Below are positions 1 through 14,600 of a stretch of DNA of 64,000 bases, piece after piece; positions within the stretch are counted from its first letter, which is position 1, and every line of letters begins with the position of its first letter. Source of the stretch: Spinacia oleracea (lineage: Eukaryota > Streptophyta > Magnoliopsida > Caryophyllales > Amaranthaceae); NCBI RefSeq assembly GCF_020520425.1, contig NC_079487.1:67634398-67698397 (forward strand). Reading direction: 5' to 3'. Position numbers and translations under genes: made by a program. A model generated the notes under the pieces. That model saw nothing but the letters and a program-made list of their open reading frames with translations, was not told the DNA's origin and searched no databases.

Positions 1-622
1 GAGCATTGCTGCAGCTCGTGTGGGCTTGTAGCTCGCGTGGGCCGTGCGGCCGTGTGGGCTGTGCGCGGGCATGGCCTGCACGCTTGCGGGTCATGCTCGT
101 GTAGAGTTTGTGTTCACATACGAAACCTAAAGAGTACAGGATTTGTTTAATGATTAAAATTCCTAATCCTAAAAGATAAATTAATTAAATAAGAATTCTA
201 CTAGGATTCTAATTTAATTAATTCGTATCCTAGTAGGATTCGATTATTTATTCCATGGTCTATAAATATGAGTTAAGGGCTCATAATTTATATCGAGTAT
301 TCAAGTATTCAAAGTGATTTTTGAGAGCAAAAATTCAGTCATATAATTGCCTACAATAGCCGAAAATTCTAAGTACCTTAAGGGCGATCCTAGTTGGTCA
401 AGCTTAAGGCGGATCCGGACGTGCTGTGGACTATCTACGGAGGGACGACACTTGGAGTCCTAAAGACTTGTTCTTGTTCGGTTCGGGCGCAGCTAGAGAA
501 GGCACGCAACAAAGTGTATGCATCTAAACTATGCTAAATGATTATGTGTAAATAATATGCTTTCCTGGCTTTATGGTTTTTCCGCATGATTTATGAATTG
601 TCATATGTATCATAACCTAACA
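1..622 (+). mobile_element. Copia-type LTR, 3' portion (cut by window edge)
   Basis: The stretch from about 360 to 622 matches 45061-45328 and, in reverse, 62005-62300, including the shared blocks GGCGGATCCGG and GCATGATTTATG. It ends in CATAACCTAACA, so its last bases are CA as expected for an LTR 3' end. No tRNA primer-binding site follows at 623, so this is a 3' LTR or a solo LTR, not a 5' LTR. The GC-rich beginning corresponds to the middle of the full 1.4-kb LTR seen at 62005-63409. The start lies outside the window. Confidence 0.8.
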
Positions 623-2419
623 ATTTCGAACTAGCTTATATTAGCATTTCTAGCTACAAAACTCGCAATTCTCTGTGGATATCGATCCTTGCTTGCCACT
701 CTACTTGTTTCTAGTGGTTAGTTTAGGTATTTAAATTGATTTGGGTGTGAGATTAGCAACGACCTAGTTTTTTCCCTTTATCATGGACCACATTGAAGAC
801 CTTACTATAGATAATTAAAATAAGGAGGAAGATAATACACAAAATCATGGAGGTGAGACCTTTTCCAAGTGACCAATTTACTGCTGCTTTGCTTAATGAA
901 GGGAGATTTTATGATATTTTTATGGAACAAGCAAGTAATTCTACTTTGGGAGGTAGTTCACAAGTACATGTGACTCGTGAGGCCGCAAATGACATGCGTG
1001 CTTCTAAGAAGATACATAAGCAACTTCTAACAAAGCAAAATAGTGTCTAAATTAAGCGTTCAAGAAGACGATCAGGTGGATCTGCAACGTTGTCTAAAGG
1101 ATATTGATATGATAGAGTGTATTAAGCAAATGAGTCAAGGTAGTACACCTAGTCATAAGTCTATTGAGAATGAAAATTCCTATACAAAATGAACTAATAA
1201 ACTTTAAAAGTATTAATCAACTAAGAACATAAAAAAGAACATTCCTAAAGCACTTACTTAGTGTGTGTTTTCTCAGATTCTCCTTCAGCACTATGAAAAC
1301 TTCCACTTCGACTACTATTAAAAATTTAGGAAAATCATTAGACGACAAAAATGAATATTACTATAACAAAAAATTGATATTATTAAATTAAACAGAAATT
1401 GATCTACGAAAACTTTAAATTACGTACTAGATAGTTTTTTTTTTTTTTGCCTTTCAATGCTGATTAAGACGCATGCATCGATTTTTCAGTACTGCAGCAA
1501 AAAATCAAAAGTTAGGGTTTGGAAATGTAATGAAAGAATTTGAAAAGAAATCTCAGTAAGACATTTTTATGTCTAATAAAATGAACAATACAGATGCATG
1601 TAAGAATTTTGATCAGAAATCACTTAAGCTTGTTGTTTTACCTTCGGTTTCGGAATTTCCGAAGTAGATTTTGAACTTCTGAAAATGAACAATTTAAGAG
1701 AAAATAGGTTTAGCTTTTAGTTCCAAGACAAAATTAAAGCAACGAAATCACTTGTAATTACTTACTTCTTTGTTCTTTTTAGATCTTCTAGCTTCTTCAT
1801 GTCAATTGCAAACATCCATTTTTTCTCCTCTCTTTTAACAAAAAAACGGACGGAATGTTTGGCTTTGAAATTTCTCTGTAATTGTTGTGTTAACTTGAAC
1901 TTTAATTGCAGTTTGAAGAGAGGGAAAGTAAATGCAGGTGCTTGGAGGAAGTTTAATGGTGGTTTCTAGGAAAGAGAAAATCATTGTGGGCGGAGGAGAG
2001 AGAAAATTTTAAGCGAGCAGGGAAAATGAACAGGTTTCGAAATGAATTCTCTCTGTTTTTTTACGTATTTATAGGCATTTACGCGTGTGGCGCTCACGTG
2101 CAATATTTTTTGTTCTTGTTTGCTGCGCTTGCGCTCACGCGCATTTTTGCTTATTCCAAAAACGATGTTGCGCGTCTTTTTTTTGTGGGGGGGGGGGGTG
2201 TAGCTAGTAATGGTTATTCCCCGGTATAGCCATAACGGATATAGGGAATCCTTAACTCGGTTTCGCAAAGAGCCCTATTAAGACTTGATTTTGAGTCAAA
2301 AATTCACATAACAAACTTGTATTGATATTTTCTTAGTGGCAACTCAAACCTTCTACAAATGCAATTATAAGTTTATAACTAAGGCAACCTTATATTTTAG
2401 GTAGCTATAATAGGCACGA
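623..2419. other. Intergenic stretch, no supported gene
   Basis: A short open frame (847-1050, plus, 67 codons) starts near AAAATCATGG but resembles nothing I recognise and lacks splice or neighbour support; it could be a remnant of the retroelement that donated the LTR. A run of 13 G/GT bases lies near 2188-2200 and T-runs near 1438. The part next to 2419 should hold the 3' UTR and polyadenylation region of the transporter gene. I see no other structure. Confidence 0.5.
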
Positions 2420-5400
2420 TCAACATATCATAATTTGATCTACTTTAGTATTCTTCCACACAAACCATTTAGCAGCCAATACATAAATAACCAAATCCAA
2501 AGCACACAATCCAGCTAGAACCCAGTAAAATTGATCAAGGTGAGCGCGATTGAGATTATTAACCAACCATGGATCTCCCCACTTCGAGCTCATCTCTTGA
2601 ACAACAGTTATAACCGCGCTACTCATGAGTGCTCCAACGCCTATTGCGCCGTTAGTCAAGGCAGAACCAATGCTTCGCATGTCATCTGGCATTTGATCAT
2701 AAAATAGCTCTTGCATTCCAACGTATGCAAACATATCACTAAGTCCCATTACTACAAATTGTGGGACTAACCATCCTACGCTCATGGGGACTATTGCCAC
2801 TGGATCGTCGATGATTCCATGTTTACTAGCTGCACTTATCCGTGTGGACTCTACTAGAGCTGCTATCACGATGGTGAGGATGGATAATCCCAATCCAATA
2901 CCGATCCTCTGGAGCGTGTTTATCCCTGGAGAATGTTATAAATCCATCAACTATGTACATATACCTTTTGTTAAAACCAAATAAAGGGATACTACAATAT
3001 AGATTGAATAATCTTCCTAATACGTAAAAATATTCATGTAGAAAATTGACAAGGAATAGATCCAAAAATAAATACATCAATGCATACGGATATAGCAACC
3101 ATCTTCAATTCACTCGTGATTCCCCTCTTACGAGGGCGTTACTTGTTGGCTTACTTTGGTTGACGGATACAATGAAAAATGATTTTCCACAGGAAAAATA
3201 CAATTATAAAATAGTGTTTCTATGTTGATTCTTTACAAGAAAAATCACATCGGAAAGGAACATAAGATTGGGCGGGTACGTGAAGATTGATGGGAAAAGA
3301 GAAGACATATGTAAGGAAAGTAGTTTCCTTTTTTCAAGTTATTTCCAATCGTTGGGAAATTATTTTTCATTCCTTATACAAACAAACAACATAAAGTCAT
3401 TGAAAGGGGAAGAAATTATTTTCAAAGAAAACATTTTACACCAAATCAAACACTCTTATACGCTACTATGGGAAACACCACGACCATCCTCATTTAGTTC
3501 TTTTTTAGGACAAAATCAGATACCAATTACATTATTGTAAATTTTTGTTAGGAACCAACAAACAGAAACTTTTGGCTAGCTATCAGACTTTAAACACGTG
3601 AAGAAAACATAATTCATCAACAGCATAAACTTTTGGCTATTAGACTTTGCACGCATTATAAAAATTTAATCATGAACAGCATAAACTTTTAACGATCCAG
3701 CTGAGAAGTGTCCATCAAAGAATCCGTCAAGGCTTTGAATTTGAGAGGGAAAAAAAAAGACAAGTTTGTCTTCATTCAGCATAAAGTGGATTCCTAAATA
3801 TATTTTTTTCTATTTGTTTATTACTCCTAGTCCTCCCCCACTTAATTGTTTTATTACTTTGATTAGATTCAACTCTTATCCCTTAATACGCCGCAGGCGC
3901 GAAGCGTGGTTAGAGAGGGAGTAAGTGATAACTAATACTCCGTAAGATGTTTAGACAATCCATATAAACACATTATGAAATGATGAAACAAGCCGTTAAG
4001 AGTAAATGGAAATGTTTATATATAATTAAGAGATGATTAATGTTTTGAAGTGTTAGAAGTTAAAAGTCGTACCTGAGGGGATATTGTTGATGTTTCTGAT
4101 ACTAGGAACAAAGAGTCTATCATAGATAGGAACACAAAGTAGAATAGTAATCCCAGGGATAACTTGTAAAGACGCAGGTGGGATTTGAAACTTAGGGCCA
4201 ATTGATCGTTTCATGGTGCTAGCTTGCTTGATGAAGAAGGTGTGAACTTGTGCAACTATTATCGCGTATGCAAAAGTGCATATCCAAATTGGGATTAAGC
4301 CAAGTATAAGCTTTACTTCTTCCACTTGATTTACCGAGCAAAGTCGCCATGGATTTCTTGATTTCATCCATGAATCTTTGTCGTCGATAATCATTGCTTT
4401 GTCTAGACATCTGAGAGTTCAATTGCAAAAACTTAATACTGATTTTGCTTAAGTGTACACTTTTCACATTTCTTATAACTACTCTGTATATGCTTGACAA
4501 ATTTCAGAGTTCAATCGATGGACGAAATTTTATTTTTGTTTCGGATATACTCATAAAGTTAAACAATCAATCAATTAATTGAGATATAAAAAAAACTATA
4601 TTGTAAGATCCACAAAAATATTACTACCACTACAAAATTATGGATTATTAGAGACGGAATTTGAGACGGAAACTATAAGCATCTCAAACTTGAGACGGAT
4701 TACTAAAATTTCGTCTCTAAATTATAATTAAGATGGGATTGTATATAGAGTTTCAAACTTTTCGTCTCAAATTTGTAATGGACTTGCCAAAATTCCGTCT
4801 CAAATTTTTTTTGAGACGCCCCATTTCGTCTCAAATCCGTCTCCAATCATCATTTTGAGACGGATTTGGACTATTTAATGACGAAATCCCTCGTCTCTAT
4901 AAAATGATTTTTTTGTAGTGTACATACTTAGTATTTAACATGAAAACCTTGTTATAAATTATGTAGTACTCTTTCCGTCTCAATTTATTATTCACATTTT
5001 CTGTTTCTAGTGTTCATTTTAATCTTTACACTTGTAATCTTTTCTTTTATATTGTACTTCGTAGTATAAAAGTCTATTCTGTCAAAAATCATGTCAAATG
5101 ATTATTTCAACTAATCAAATTATTGTGTTATTTAACTATTAAATATCTCTCACACTTTTCTATTGGAACATTAAATATTTCTCATTTTTTCAATGTCAAA
5201 TTTTTGATAAAAGTAAAAATATTATTAATAAACGTAATTTGCATTGTTTAAGTTAAACAATAAGATATACATTAATCATTTGTTAAATCACGTGTATGAT
5301 ATCAAACGTAAAAAGAATAAAATGGGGCGGAGGGAGTATATTGCGTTACAATAGTAATTTTCACAATCTATACTATTATTAAATCTCAATGGCATTTCAT

Positions 5401-8400
5401 GTCATCTCGCCATATATCGCCACCATGGCAAGTGACATATATGGCATAGCCACATTGACATAATAATATTTTCTTACAAAAATATGAAAAAAATGCAAAC
5501 ATCAATGCTTGAGCCCCTAACCTCATGTTTATAAGTTAGAACTTTAACCATTAATCCAATAATACCATATGAGTTATGTTTATTAATACCATGTATTAAA
5601 ACTTTAATGCCTACCATAATTATATACATTTTAATAGTTTTCTTATGAATTTCATTTACATTTTCATTTAGGTCCATTTATGATTACGTTCTTTTAGCAG
5701 ACCAATTCATGTAAGTTTACCTAGAGCAATAAAAAGAGAGTATTACACATAACAAAAGACTACTCCATTTTAAATTTAAATTTAGTTTACTAAGATGTTT
5801 AACCAAATTTAATATTGAATCACCCTTACATAAATAAAATATAAATTATGCACACACATTTATCTCATATTATATGTAAGTATTTAATATCAAACTATTG
5901 TAAATATTTTTATTTAACTCAAATTTTATCAAGATTAGTTTTAAAATTACATATAGTCACCGGGGCATCACCAGGGGCAATAACTAGTTAGTTTAGAAAA
6001 CTTTTTGGTAAAATCTTACGTTATATATTAGCAAATCGAGAATCGAGAATCGTAAAATCTTACGTTATACATTTAATTCACTTTTTTCTTTTCTGTTTTA
6101 TAACAAAATTTGTTTCTTACCGATTTAATAACAAAAATGTCATGTTATTCACATTATTCGCAAATTACATTTATGGATCGATTTTCAATTTCCCAGTCCA
6201 GTACTTACGCATGATAGTACATATACAATTTCAAGTAGTTCCTAGGTGCATTTTGAAAATTCTCCTAATTTAGAGAGAGATCAATGAAACTAAGTATATT
6301 GGATGTTAGTCATATTTTCTTGTTGAGATATTCATTTTGTGTTTGTTATTTTTGTTTGGTTTCTTTCCTTTTTCAGCCAACATTTTCCCCATTTTACCCT
6401 CATACAAATATTTATAATTTCAAGTGTGTCCCAAGTTAATACCTTATGTCCCTCTTGTTTTTTTAATTAATTAACTGTCATTAAACACCCACTTACGTTT
6501 AACTATCATTAAATCTCTTCCTTAATTATTTTGTTCTCTTATCCACGTGGGTGAGAAAATGTTAATGCTAAAGTAAAATGCATACAAGTTAAAACACAAA
6601 TAAACACTAACAAAGATACCATTTAATTTCATCAACCAACAAAAGTTGAAAGAGATCGGTGGATGAGTTCATCTTCAAAAATACAGGTCGTTTGTCCTAT
6701 TGCCTTTTACGTCTCATCAATCACATAATCACATGCATTTTGCTCAATTTCCTCAGGTGTTTCACATACACTTTCATAAAGGTCGTAAAGATAATTATCT
6801 TTAGAAAATGCATTCATATTATAAATCATGGGAGATAGTATCATGGAAAGCAACATCATAACGGATGCATTTCCACTCCCGACTTTCACAACCTCTGTGG
6901 ACTACGGGGAGTACTCCGTGCGTAGGTAATAAAATTGCCCTACCAAATCGGAAATTCACATAAAACGTACTATTCGATTCAGATCAGTGGATTAATTAGG
7001 CCGTTTTAAAGTGGAAATAAAACTACCCTACCAAATCGAAAATCCACATATATCTATTCGATTCAGATCAGTGAATTAATTAGGTCGTTTTAAAGTGGAT
7101 TCTTAGATCTCCATTCCTTAAGTATCCCAAATGGATATTGAATAACCCTCAACTTTGGGGGGTTAACTCAAGTTTGTATGGTGATCAAAACTAGCCTCTG
7201 TGGTCACATGTGTTGTGCAGAGGTATTTAATTTTAACATTATTAACACAAAGAAAATTGAATTCTTTGAATAAGTTCTCGATCAAGTCCACTAATTAAGG
7301 TCACAAGTCAAGCTTTATACCCCGATTTGACCAAAGGAAGGAATCACATACGTTCACACTATTGGAATAATGGTAGAAACTCAAACATTATGGACAATTA
7401 GGACAACTTCATTCAGAACTTGTGGCCAAGTTGTAGAAACTGCAAAGGTGCATGCACATTATTAGTGGGTTTCTGTATTTTTGGTTTTGAGTGTACTAAT
7501 CATTCAATCACCATATATGCATATAATTCAGACAAGGTTTTTTTGCCAAAAAGGACCTTTTATAAACGTTTTTTTGCGAGAAAGGACCTTTTATGACGAA
7601 ATTGGTGAAATGGGACCTAAAATATAATTTTTTTTGTTGATTGGGACCTTTTACCGGTTTCTTGGAGTTGATCCAAGATTCCGGCAACGACTTTGACACG
7701 TGGCAACCGGAGAAGGCCACGTGTCCATTTAATGATTAAAAAAAAAAGTTTGCCCCCCGAAAAAAAAAATTATCGATTTTTTTTTTGCCCCAAATAGATT
7801 TTTTTTTTTTTTGGCCCCAAATCGATTTTTTTTTTGCCCCAAATCGATTTTTTTTTTGCCCCAAATTGATTTTTTTTTTTTTTTTTGCCCCAAATCATTT
7901 TTTTTCCCCAAATCGATATTATTTTTGCCCTAAATCGAATTTTTTTTTTGCCCCAAATCGATTTTTTTTTGCTCCAACTCTCCCTCCAAAATCCCAATTG
8001 CCTTAAAGTTCGTCACTGAAATTGTCTGCCACGAATGAGGTGTGCTATTTTTTCCCCTCAAATTCCTCCTCAATTGTTCTAATTTTTGCGTCGAAAAAAT
8101 TAGGGTTCTTCGCAAAATTGGGGCGAAAAAAATCGATTTGGGGCAAAAAAAAAAATTCGATAATTTTTTTTTTTTTGGGCAACTTTTTTTTTTAATCATT
8201 AAATGGACACGTGGCACTCTCCGGTTGCCACGTGTCAAAGTCGTTGCCGGAATCTTGGGTCAACTCCAAAAAACCGGTAAAAGGTCCCAATCAACAAAAA
8301 AAATTATGTTTTAGGTCCCATTTCACCAATTTCGTCATAAAAGGTCCTTTCTCGCAAAAAACCGTTTATAAAAGGTCCTTTTTGGCAAAAAGTCCTTCAG

Positions 8401-10215
8401 ACAATGAACCTTACCAAGTAAAAGTAGTACGTGTGTCGAATATGCAATACTCTTAAGTCATAATCTTATCTTTAACAGAATAACAGTTCATGTTCCATTA
8501 ATTGCACACACAAAAATTTAAACTTATTAAGAAGATTTTCAAATGTTAAGGCATTATTGAAGCGCGCTTGAATTCTCACAAAGGGACATAATACATTAAT
8601 ACGTACAAAAGGTACGCCATGAGACCATAGTTAAGAAAATACTCGTGATGCTTATTATAATCCATATATCACCCATCTACGCATTCCAACCATAATGCTT
8701 GTTGATGGTGCTCGAATTTGTGAATTCTCAACCAACTTCACAATACATGTTTGGTTATTTTGACTACTACGGCGTACTTAGTTAATGGTTTATGAACGAT
8801 ATATATACATAAAAGAATAAAGAATGGGATATGGAAATGGTCTTTAATTAGATGGATATGCACGATTGGACCAAAGATTAGTGCAATTCATGGGAAACGG
8901 TGTGTTTAGAATTGAAATGTCTTATCAATACCCCTCCGTATTTATTTAAGAGATACACACTTGACCGGACACGGATATTAAGAAGAAGAATTGAATGAAA
9001 TAATAATAAAGCAAGTGGGGTTAGGTAGATATTTTAATAAGTAAACAAGTGGAGACCATGTTATTTAATGGGATGGGAGGTGGGGTGGGTAAATTAGATG
9101 TATTATTTAATTAGATGGTGGAGTTGATAAGTTATTAAAAATGGCCAAATGTATCTCTTAAATAATACGGCTGGAAAAGACAGGTATATTCCTTAAATAA
9201 ATATGGGGGAGTATTAGATTTGTTATTATCATGATAGATAATTAGATATGCTTTTTTTTATGAAGAAAAGTTTTAATAGTACAAGTCATCAACAAATCTT
9301 GTAGAGCGTCTTAAAGACAAGTAATGTGTTTCCTTTGTGCCTTTGTGGAGCCTTGCAAGATTGATTTTACCCAAATTTTTCTCTTTACCTATATATGAAA
9401 GGGGCCCTATTTTGTTTGTTTCTTAGCTTCCTAGTCCTAGGTTGATGCAATTACTTTTAATTTTCAATTGGATGAAATTCATGAAAGATAAATTGGTGGG
9501 ACAAATTATAATAAGTACTTGTATTTCTAATTGTTTGCCCTATGTTTTATAATTACTTTATTAAGAATTGGTTTTGTGGAATTGAGACTATATAAAATTG
9601 AAGGAATATGAGAGGAAAGAAAAAATTAAAAGTTGTCATTTATATTTCTTTTCTTTTCCCTTCATTTACTTCTCTTAAACCAAACACAGGAAAATAAAAT
9701 CTATTTCCTTTTCCTTTTTTACCTTTTTTTTCCGGCTAATTTGTTAAAAATGACATTTTATAATCCAAATTTTGCGAGAAAAGACCTTATATAATTTTTT
9801 TGTGAAATAAAACCTTAATGTAAATTTTTTTTGCGAAAAAAGACCTTATATAAATTTTTTTTGTGAAATCACACATTAATGTAGTTTTTTTTGCGAAAGA
9901 CAACCAAAAGTAAATTTTCGGCATTGACTGAGCTTTTACGGCCATTGACTTGCACGTGAGAAGCACGTGTGGCTTTATTTTGCTAATCAAACACAAATTT
10001 CCTCCAAAATTCTAAGCTTTAAAACCTAAAGTTGAAAAATAAAACCGAAATAAAATCAAGTTTGAAAATTCAAGAGTCGGGAAAATCAGTGTCTTTAGCC
10101 AACGTAAGCCACACGTGCTGCTCACGTGCAAGTCAATGGCCGGAAAAGCTCAGTCAATGCCAGAAACATCCCTTAGGTCCTTTCTCGCAAAAAAATTACT
10201 TTAAGATGTGTTTTC

Positions 10216-10246
<31 letters not shown>

Positions 10247-11548
10247 TATAAGGTTCTTTCTCGTAAAATTTGAGTTATAGAAGGTCCTTTTTGGCAAATT
10301 TGCCTTCTTTTCCCTTCCTTTCCTTTCTCTTCCTTTAATAATAATGAACCAAATAGACCTTATGGTAATGAAGTAATCTTTTAGGAACGGACTAAAATAG
10401 CAAATGAGACAAACAAAATAGATCATGTATTCACTTTTTAAAAGGATGTGTTTTCTTTTATATATCTACTTCTACTTTATTCTATTTTTTGCAATCATTT
10501 TTACCATCTTACCCTTTTTCCATAAATAGTTATACTTTTTGATCATCCCTTTTCTATTTTATCCACTATTATTCCCTTTGTATTTATTTAAGGGATACAC
10601 TTGTCATTTTTAGTAATTTATCAACCCCACGATCTAATGAAATAATATATCTACACCCCACCCCAACCCCCACTTCCTAAAATGACATGGTCTCCACTTG
10701 TTTTTCTTATTAAAATATCTACTCAACCCCACTTGTTTTATTACTTTATTCCATTCAATTCTTCTTCTTAATAACCGTGCCCGACGAAGTGTATCTCTTA
10801 AATAAATACGGATGGAATATCAATTAATTTATTACGTTTCTCTTAATTTTTCCACAATTTTTTTAGCTCAATTATTACTTCTTGATACAAGAGTCTATAA
10901 AAATTGAAAACATAAAAATAAAAAAATAATAAGAAAAAAAGGTGGAGTATAAAAAAAAGTCGGCCATCCCTCTGAATCCTTTTCAATTTATATGGGCTGA
11001 CTTTCAGCAGAAGTTGGGTCCCTTAGATAAGCAAAAGCAGGGAACTCGAAAAGCATCTTACTCCGTATTGGCTTAGTTTTATAGATGGATTAGGCCTAAC
11101 ATTTGTCTGATTACTACAAATATAAAGTATGAGTATGTGAGCCAAGTACAACAAAGCCATCATCTTCATTTTATGGGTCCAGCTCTAATACCATGTCAAA
11201 TATGGGTCTGGACCGTATCCGTCACCAAGAGAAGAGTTCACTTAAAAAGGTCGTAGCAGATTCCATCTTAAAACCATATGGTTATAAGGGGAGTAGACCC
11301 TTGGCCTTATTAAGTGGTTAACTCTTTCTTCTTTTATCAATGTGGGACTTTCACACGTGATGTTTAATGGGTCAGATCTTAACACTTCTCCTCATGTGTG
11401 ATGTAATCTTTTCAATTTGGGTCTCATGTGATGTTTCATGGGTCAGAGTGTCTTTATCACTCCCCTTCACATAGATCCTGTTTAATTGGTACAGAACACA
11501 ATTACCATATTTAGTTGGTCATGTGTGATGTTTAATGGATCATAGCGC

Positions 11549-11628
<80 letters not shown>

Positions 11629-14600
11629 GATTGTCTCTTTAGACTTTAGTCACTTCAAATAATATACAGTATCGACTAATAGGCACCAAGTAATAAGAGT
11701 TGGAATCCTCTCGATTATCTAAAAATAATAGATGGTCTGTTTCTTAGATTAACCATTATGAATATGATGTTAATTTTATTTTTTTATTTTTTATTTTTTA
11801 TTCACGTATATGTTGTCAATTTGTCATCATCATAAGATTGAAAATGCTCGTCAAAAAATAAATCTTAAGATAGAAATATTTAATGCAAGTTTTGATAAAA
11901 GTAAGAAGTAATGCGATGCAAAGAGCATCCCCAATTCTTATGTTAATTAATTAAGTGATAATGAGACAAAAGGTAATGGCGAGAATGTTTTCCACAAAAG
12001 ACACATTTTTTTTTTTTTTTTTTTTTTTAGTATTCAACCATACATGATACAACGTACTCCCTCCGTCTCTTTTTGTTTTTTACGTTTGATGTTTTTCACG
12101 CGATTTAACGACTATTTAATGTGCATTGAGATTCCTCTACTTTTTTATTTAAACAAGAAAAATTACGTTTATTTATAATGTTTTCACTTTTATAAAAAAT
12201 CTGACATTGGGAAAATGAGAAATATTTAATGTCAAATGGATTTAATTGATTAAAATAATATTTGGACACAAATTTTGATAGGATATTAATGCATTATGTG
12301 ACAATATAAAAAGAAATGTAAAGAACAAAATGAAACACCAAAAATGGAATACGTAAAAAACAAAAAGAGATGGAGGAAGTAACTTGGATGGTTTTGTCGT
12401 CCCTCGTCATTCTCATAGAGATGTACTAAACCCTGTGTGCTAGTTTTTGCAGATAAATTGCTCTTGGCATATTAATTGCTCACACTATCTCATTACCAAT
12501 AATGTTGGGTTCAATTTTATCCTTTGTGAATGAGAAAAAAAAAACCTTAGTTAGCCCTTTTCCTTAACTGAATTATTCGGAATGAGAAGATTAGTCATTA
12601 CTATCAGACATCTTAGTAGTATTTTTTTTAAAAAAAATATTTATTTCGTTTTTGAATGTTTCTCTCTTTTGGATTTTAAAACAATCCTACAATTATCACA
12701 TAAATATCAAGAGAATGTAATCGTGTGGGTACGTAGGGGATAAATAATTAAGTGACTTAATAAGGATAAATGTTTATTTGAGAGTAACCAGAAAAATTAT
12801 TTAGATAACTAGAAGGATATAATGGAGATAAATATTAAACAAATAAGAAAAATTTCAAAAAAGTCACAAACAAACAACTCAATTCAAAGATAGGACTCAC
12901 AATCAAGCACGCCGGAACTGCGGGAGTACTATATAAAGGAAGTATTTTCGCATATTTCTATGTGTTTGCTAATGCATATCATAATAAAAGACAAAATAGG
13001 AAAAAGAAAAAAAAGAAATCGAGTGATACTTTTAAAAAAAAAATGGTATTCCCTCCGTCCCTTAATACTCGCACCGGTCAAATACTCGCACCGATTTGAC
13101 CGGTGCGGAGTTTAAGACATTTGAATTGACTTATTTAATTTAATGGGTGTTAATTAATAATGAGGTATTTTTTTAATATAGTTAGTGGGAAATTTGTAAG
13201 GGGTGGAGAGTGGTGAGTGGGGAGTGTGAATTTTAAATGATTTTTTGTAGGGAGTATGGGTGTAGGTGGGTAAGTATGTAAGTATGAGAAATAATATAAC
13301 ATTGGTAAAAAATTCCATTTATAAAAGCGGTGCAAATATTAAGAGACGACTCGAAAAGGAAAGCAGTGCGAGTATCAAGGGACGGAGGGAGTACTTTTTT
13401 GTCAGAATGATAGTAATTTTTCGGAATAAGAAGATTAGTCATTACTTTTTTTAACATGAATTGTACTTCTTTTTTGCCCTATTTTGTCTTTTAACTATTT
13501 TTCTTTTACTCTAATATGTGTTGCCACACATATCAGATATCCGAAAATACTTACTCATACTATATATGCTTGATTTTGTCGTTATATGACTATTGTTAGA
13601 TGCTAATAATTAATGATATGGTTGTAAAGTTAAAAGTAACAAGTAACGTGATCGATGCACCAACAAAGAATATAATTTTCACCATACTCTTTCCCGAATC
13701 GTGCATATTAATCTAATTAACTATCTCATTATAATGTGTTAATTTTATAAAATATACTTAGTACTTTGAGTCTACTCAAGTATTGCCATCAAGTGGATTT
13801 ACTAAAATTTAATATTTACCTCATATCCTCCATGTACCCAAAAGATAGGAAAAAAATTATTTATCTCAATCATTAAGGCTAGTTCGTTACTACTGTCAGT
13901 TTTTAATTTTTGATTTTAAAAGTCATATGATTTAGATTAAATTACGAAGCAAAAAAAAAAGAGTAAAAGAAAAATGAATTATGAAACATATTGATTTTGA
14001 AAACTGTCAAATAAAATACTGAAAACTATTTTTTTGTGATTTCCATATTTTTATTTAAAAAAAATAAAACAGTGAAAACAAAAACGATATTAGGCGGCGC
14101 CTAATGGCCAACACTATATAGATTATGGTGTATTTTACACACCTTATATTGACTTTATCTATTTCTAAAATTTATTTTAACTGAAGTTATCTTTATGAAA
14201 GCAAGTGAAATGAATAAACTAAAATGGAGCCTAAAATACAATACAAAAGTAGCCGCCTAGTCCAGTAGTCCCATATTTATGTCAAATGTTATGTTAATCC
14301 AAAATATATTTGTAATTATTAGCATCAAAACATAATTTACTACTAGTCCGTATAAATATGCATTAGTTTAGGAGTAATTAATTATGCGTGAAAAGTGGAT
14401 CCAATTGTCCTAGCTGATGTGGTATCATCAGATCCAACATCCAAATGGGTATTTTTTGTCCTTTAGTGGAGTAGTATCGTACGTAAATAGTGCAAATTAA
14501 TTTGTTCATATTCGAACAGGTAATACCAAGTTTTGGTCTAATGCTAAACATTAACGATCTACTTCGTATATACTAGTGTACATATCATAGATCACACGTT

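Noticed and set aside
1981..2268. Opposed frames near a G-rich tract
   Set aside because: Low-complexity flanking DNA; no start context, splice sites or family similarity.
6707..6889. 60-codon minus-strand frame in NPF intron 3
   Set aside because: Short, no recognised motif, inside a transposon-rich intron; nothing supports expression.
7729..8314. Several Lys/Phe-rich frames in both strands
   Set aside because: Artefacts of the poly-T/GCCCCAAATCGA minisatellite in the Mutator-like element.
11553..11624. Possible scaffold-attachment or origin role of the (AT)n tract
   Set aside because: Composition alone is no evidence; simple microsatellite expansion explains it.
13150..13457. Overlapping short frames on both strands
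   Set aside because: They lie across a Stowaway MITE whose inverted ends produce mirror frames.
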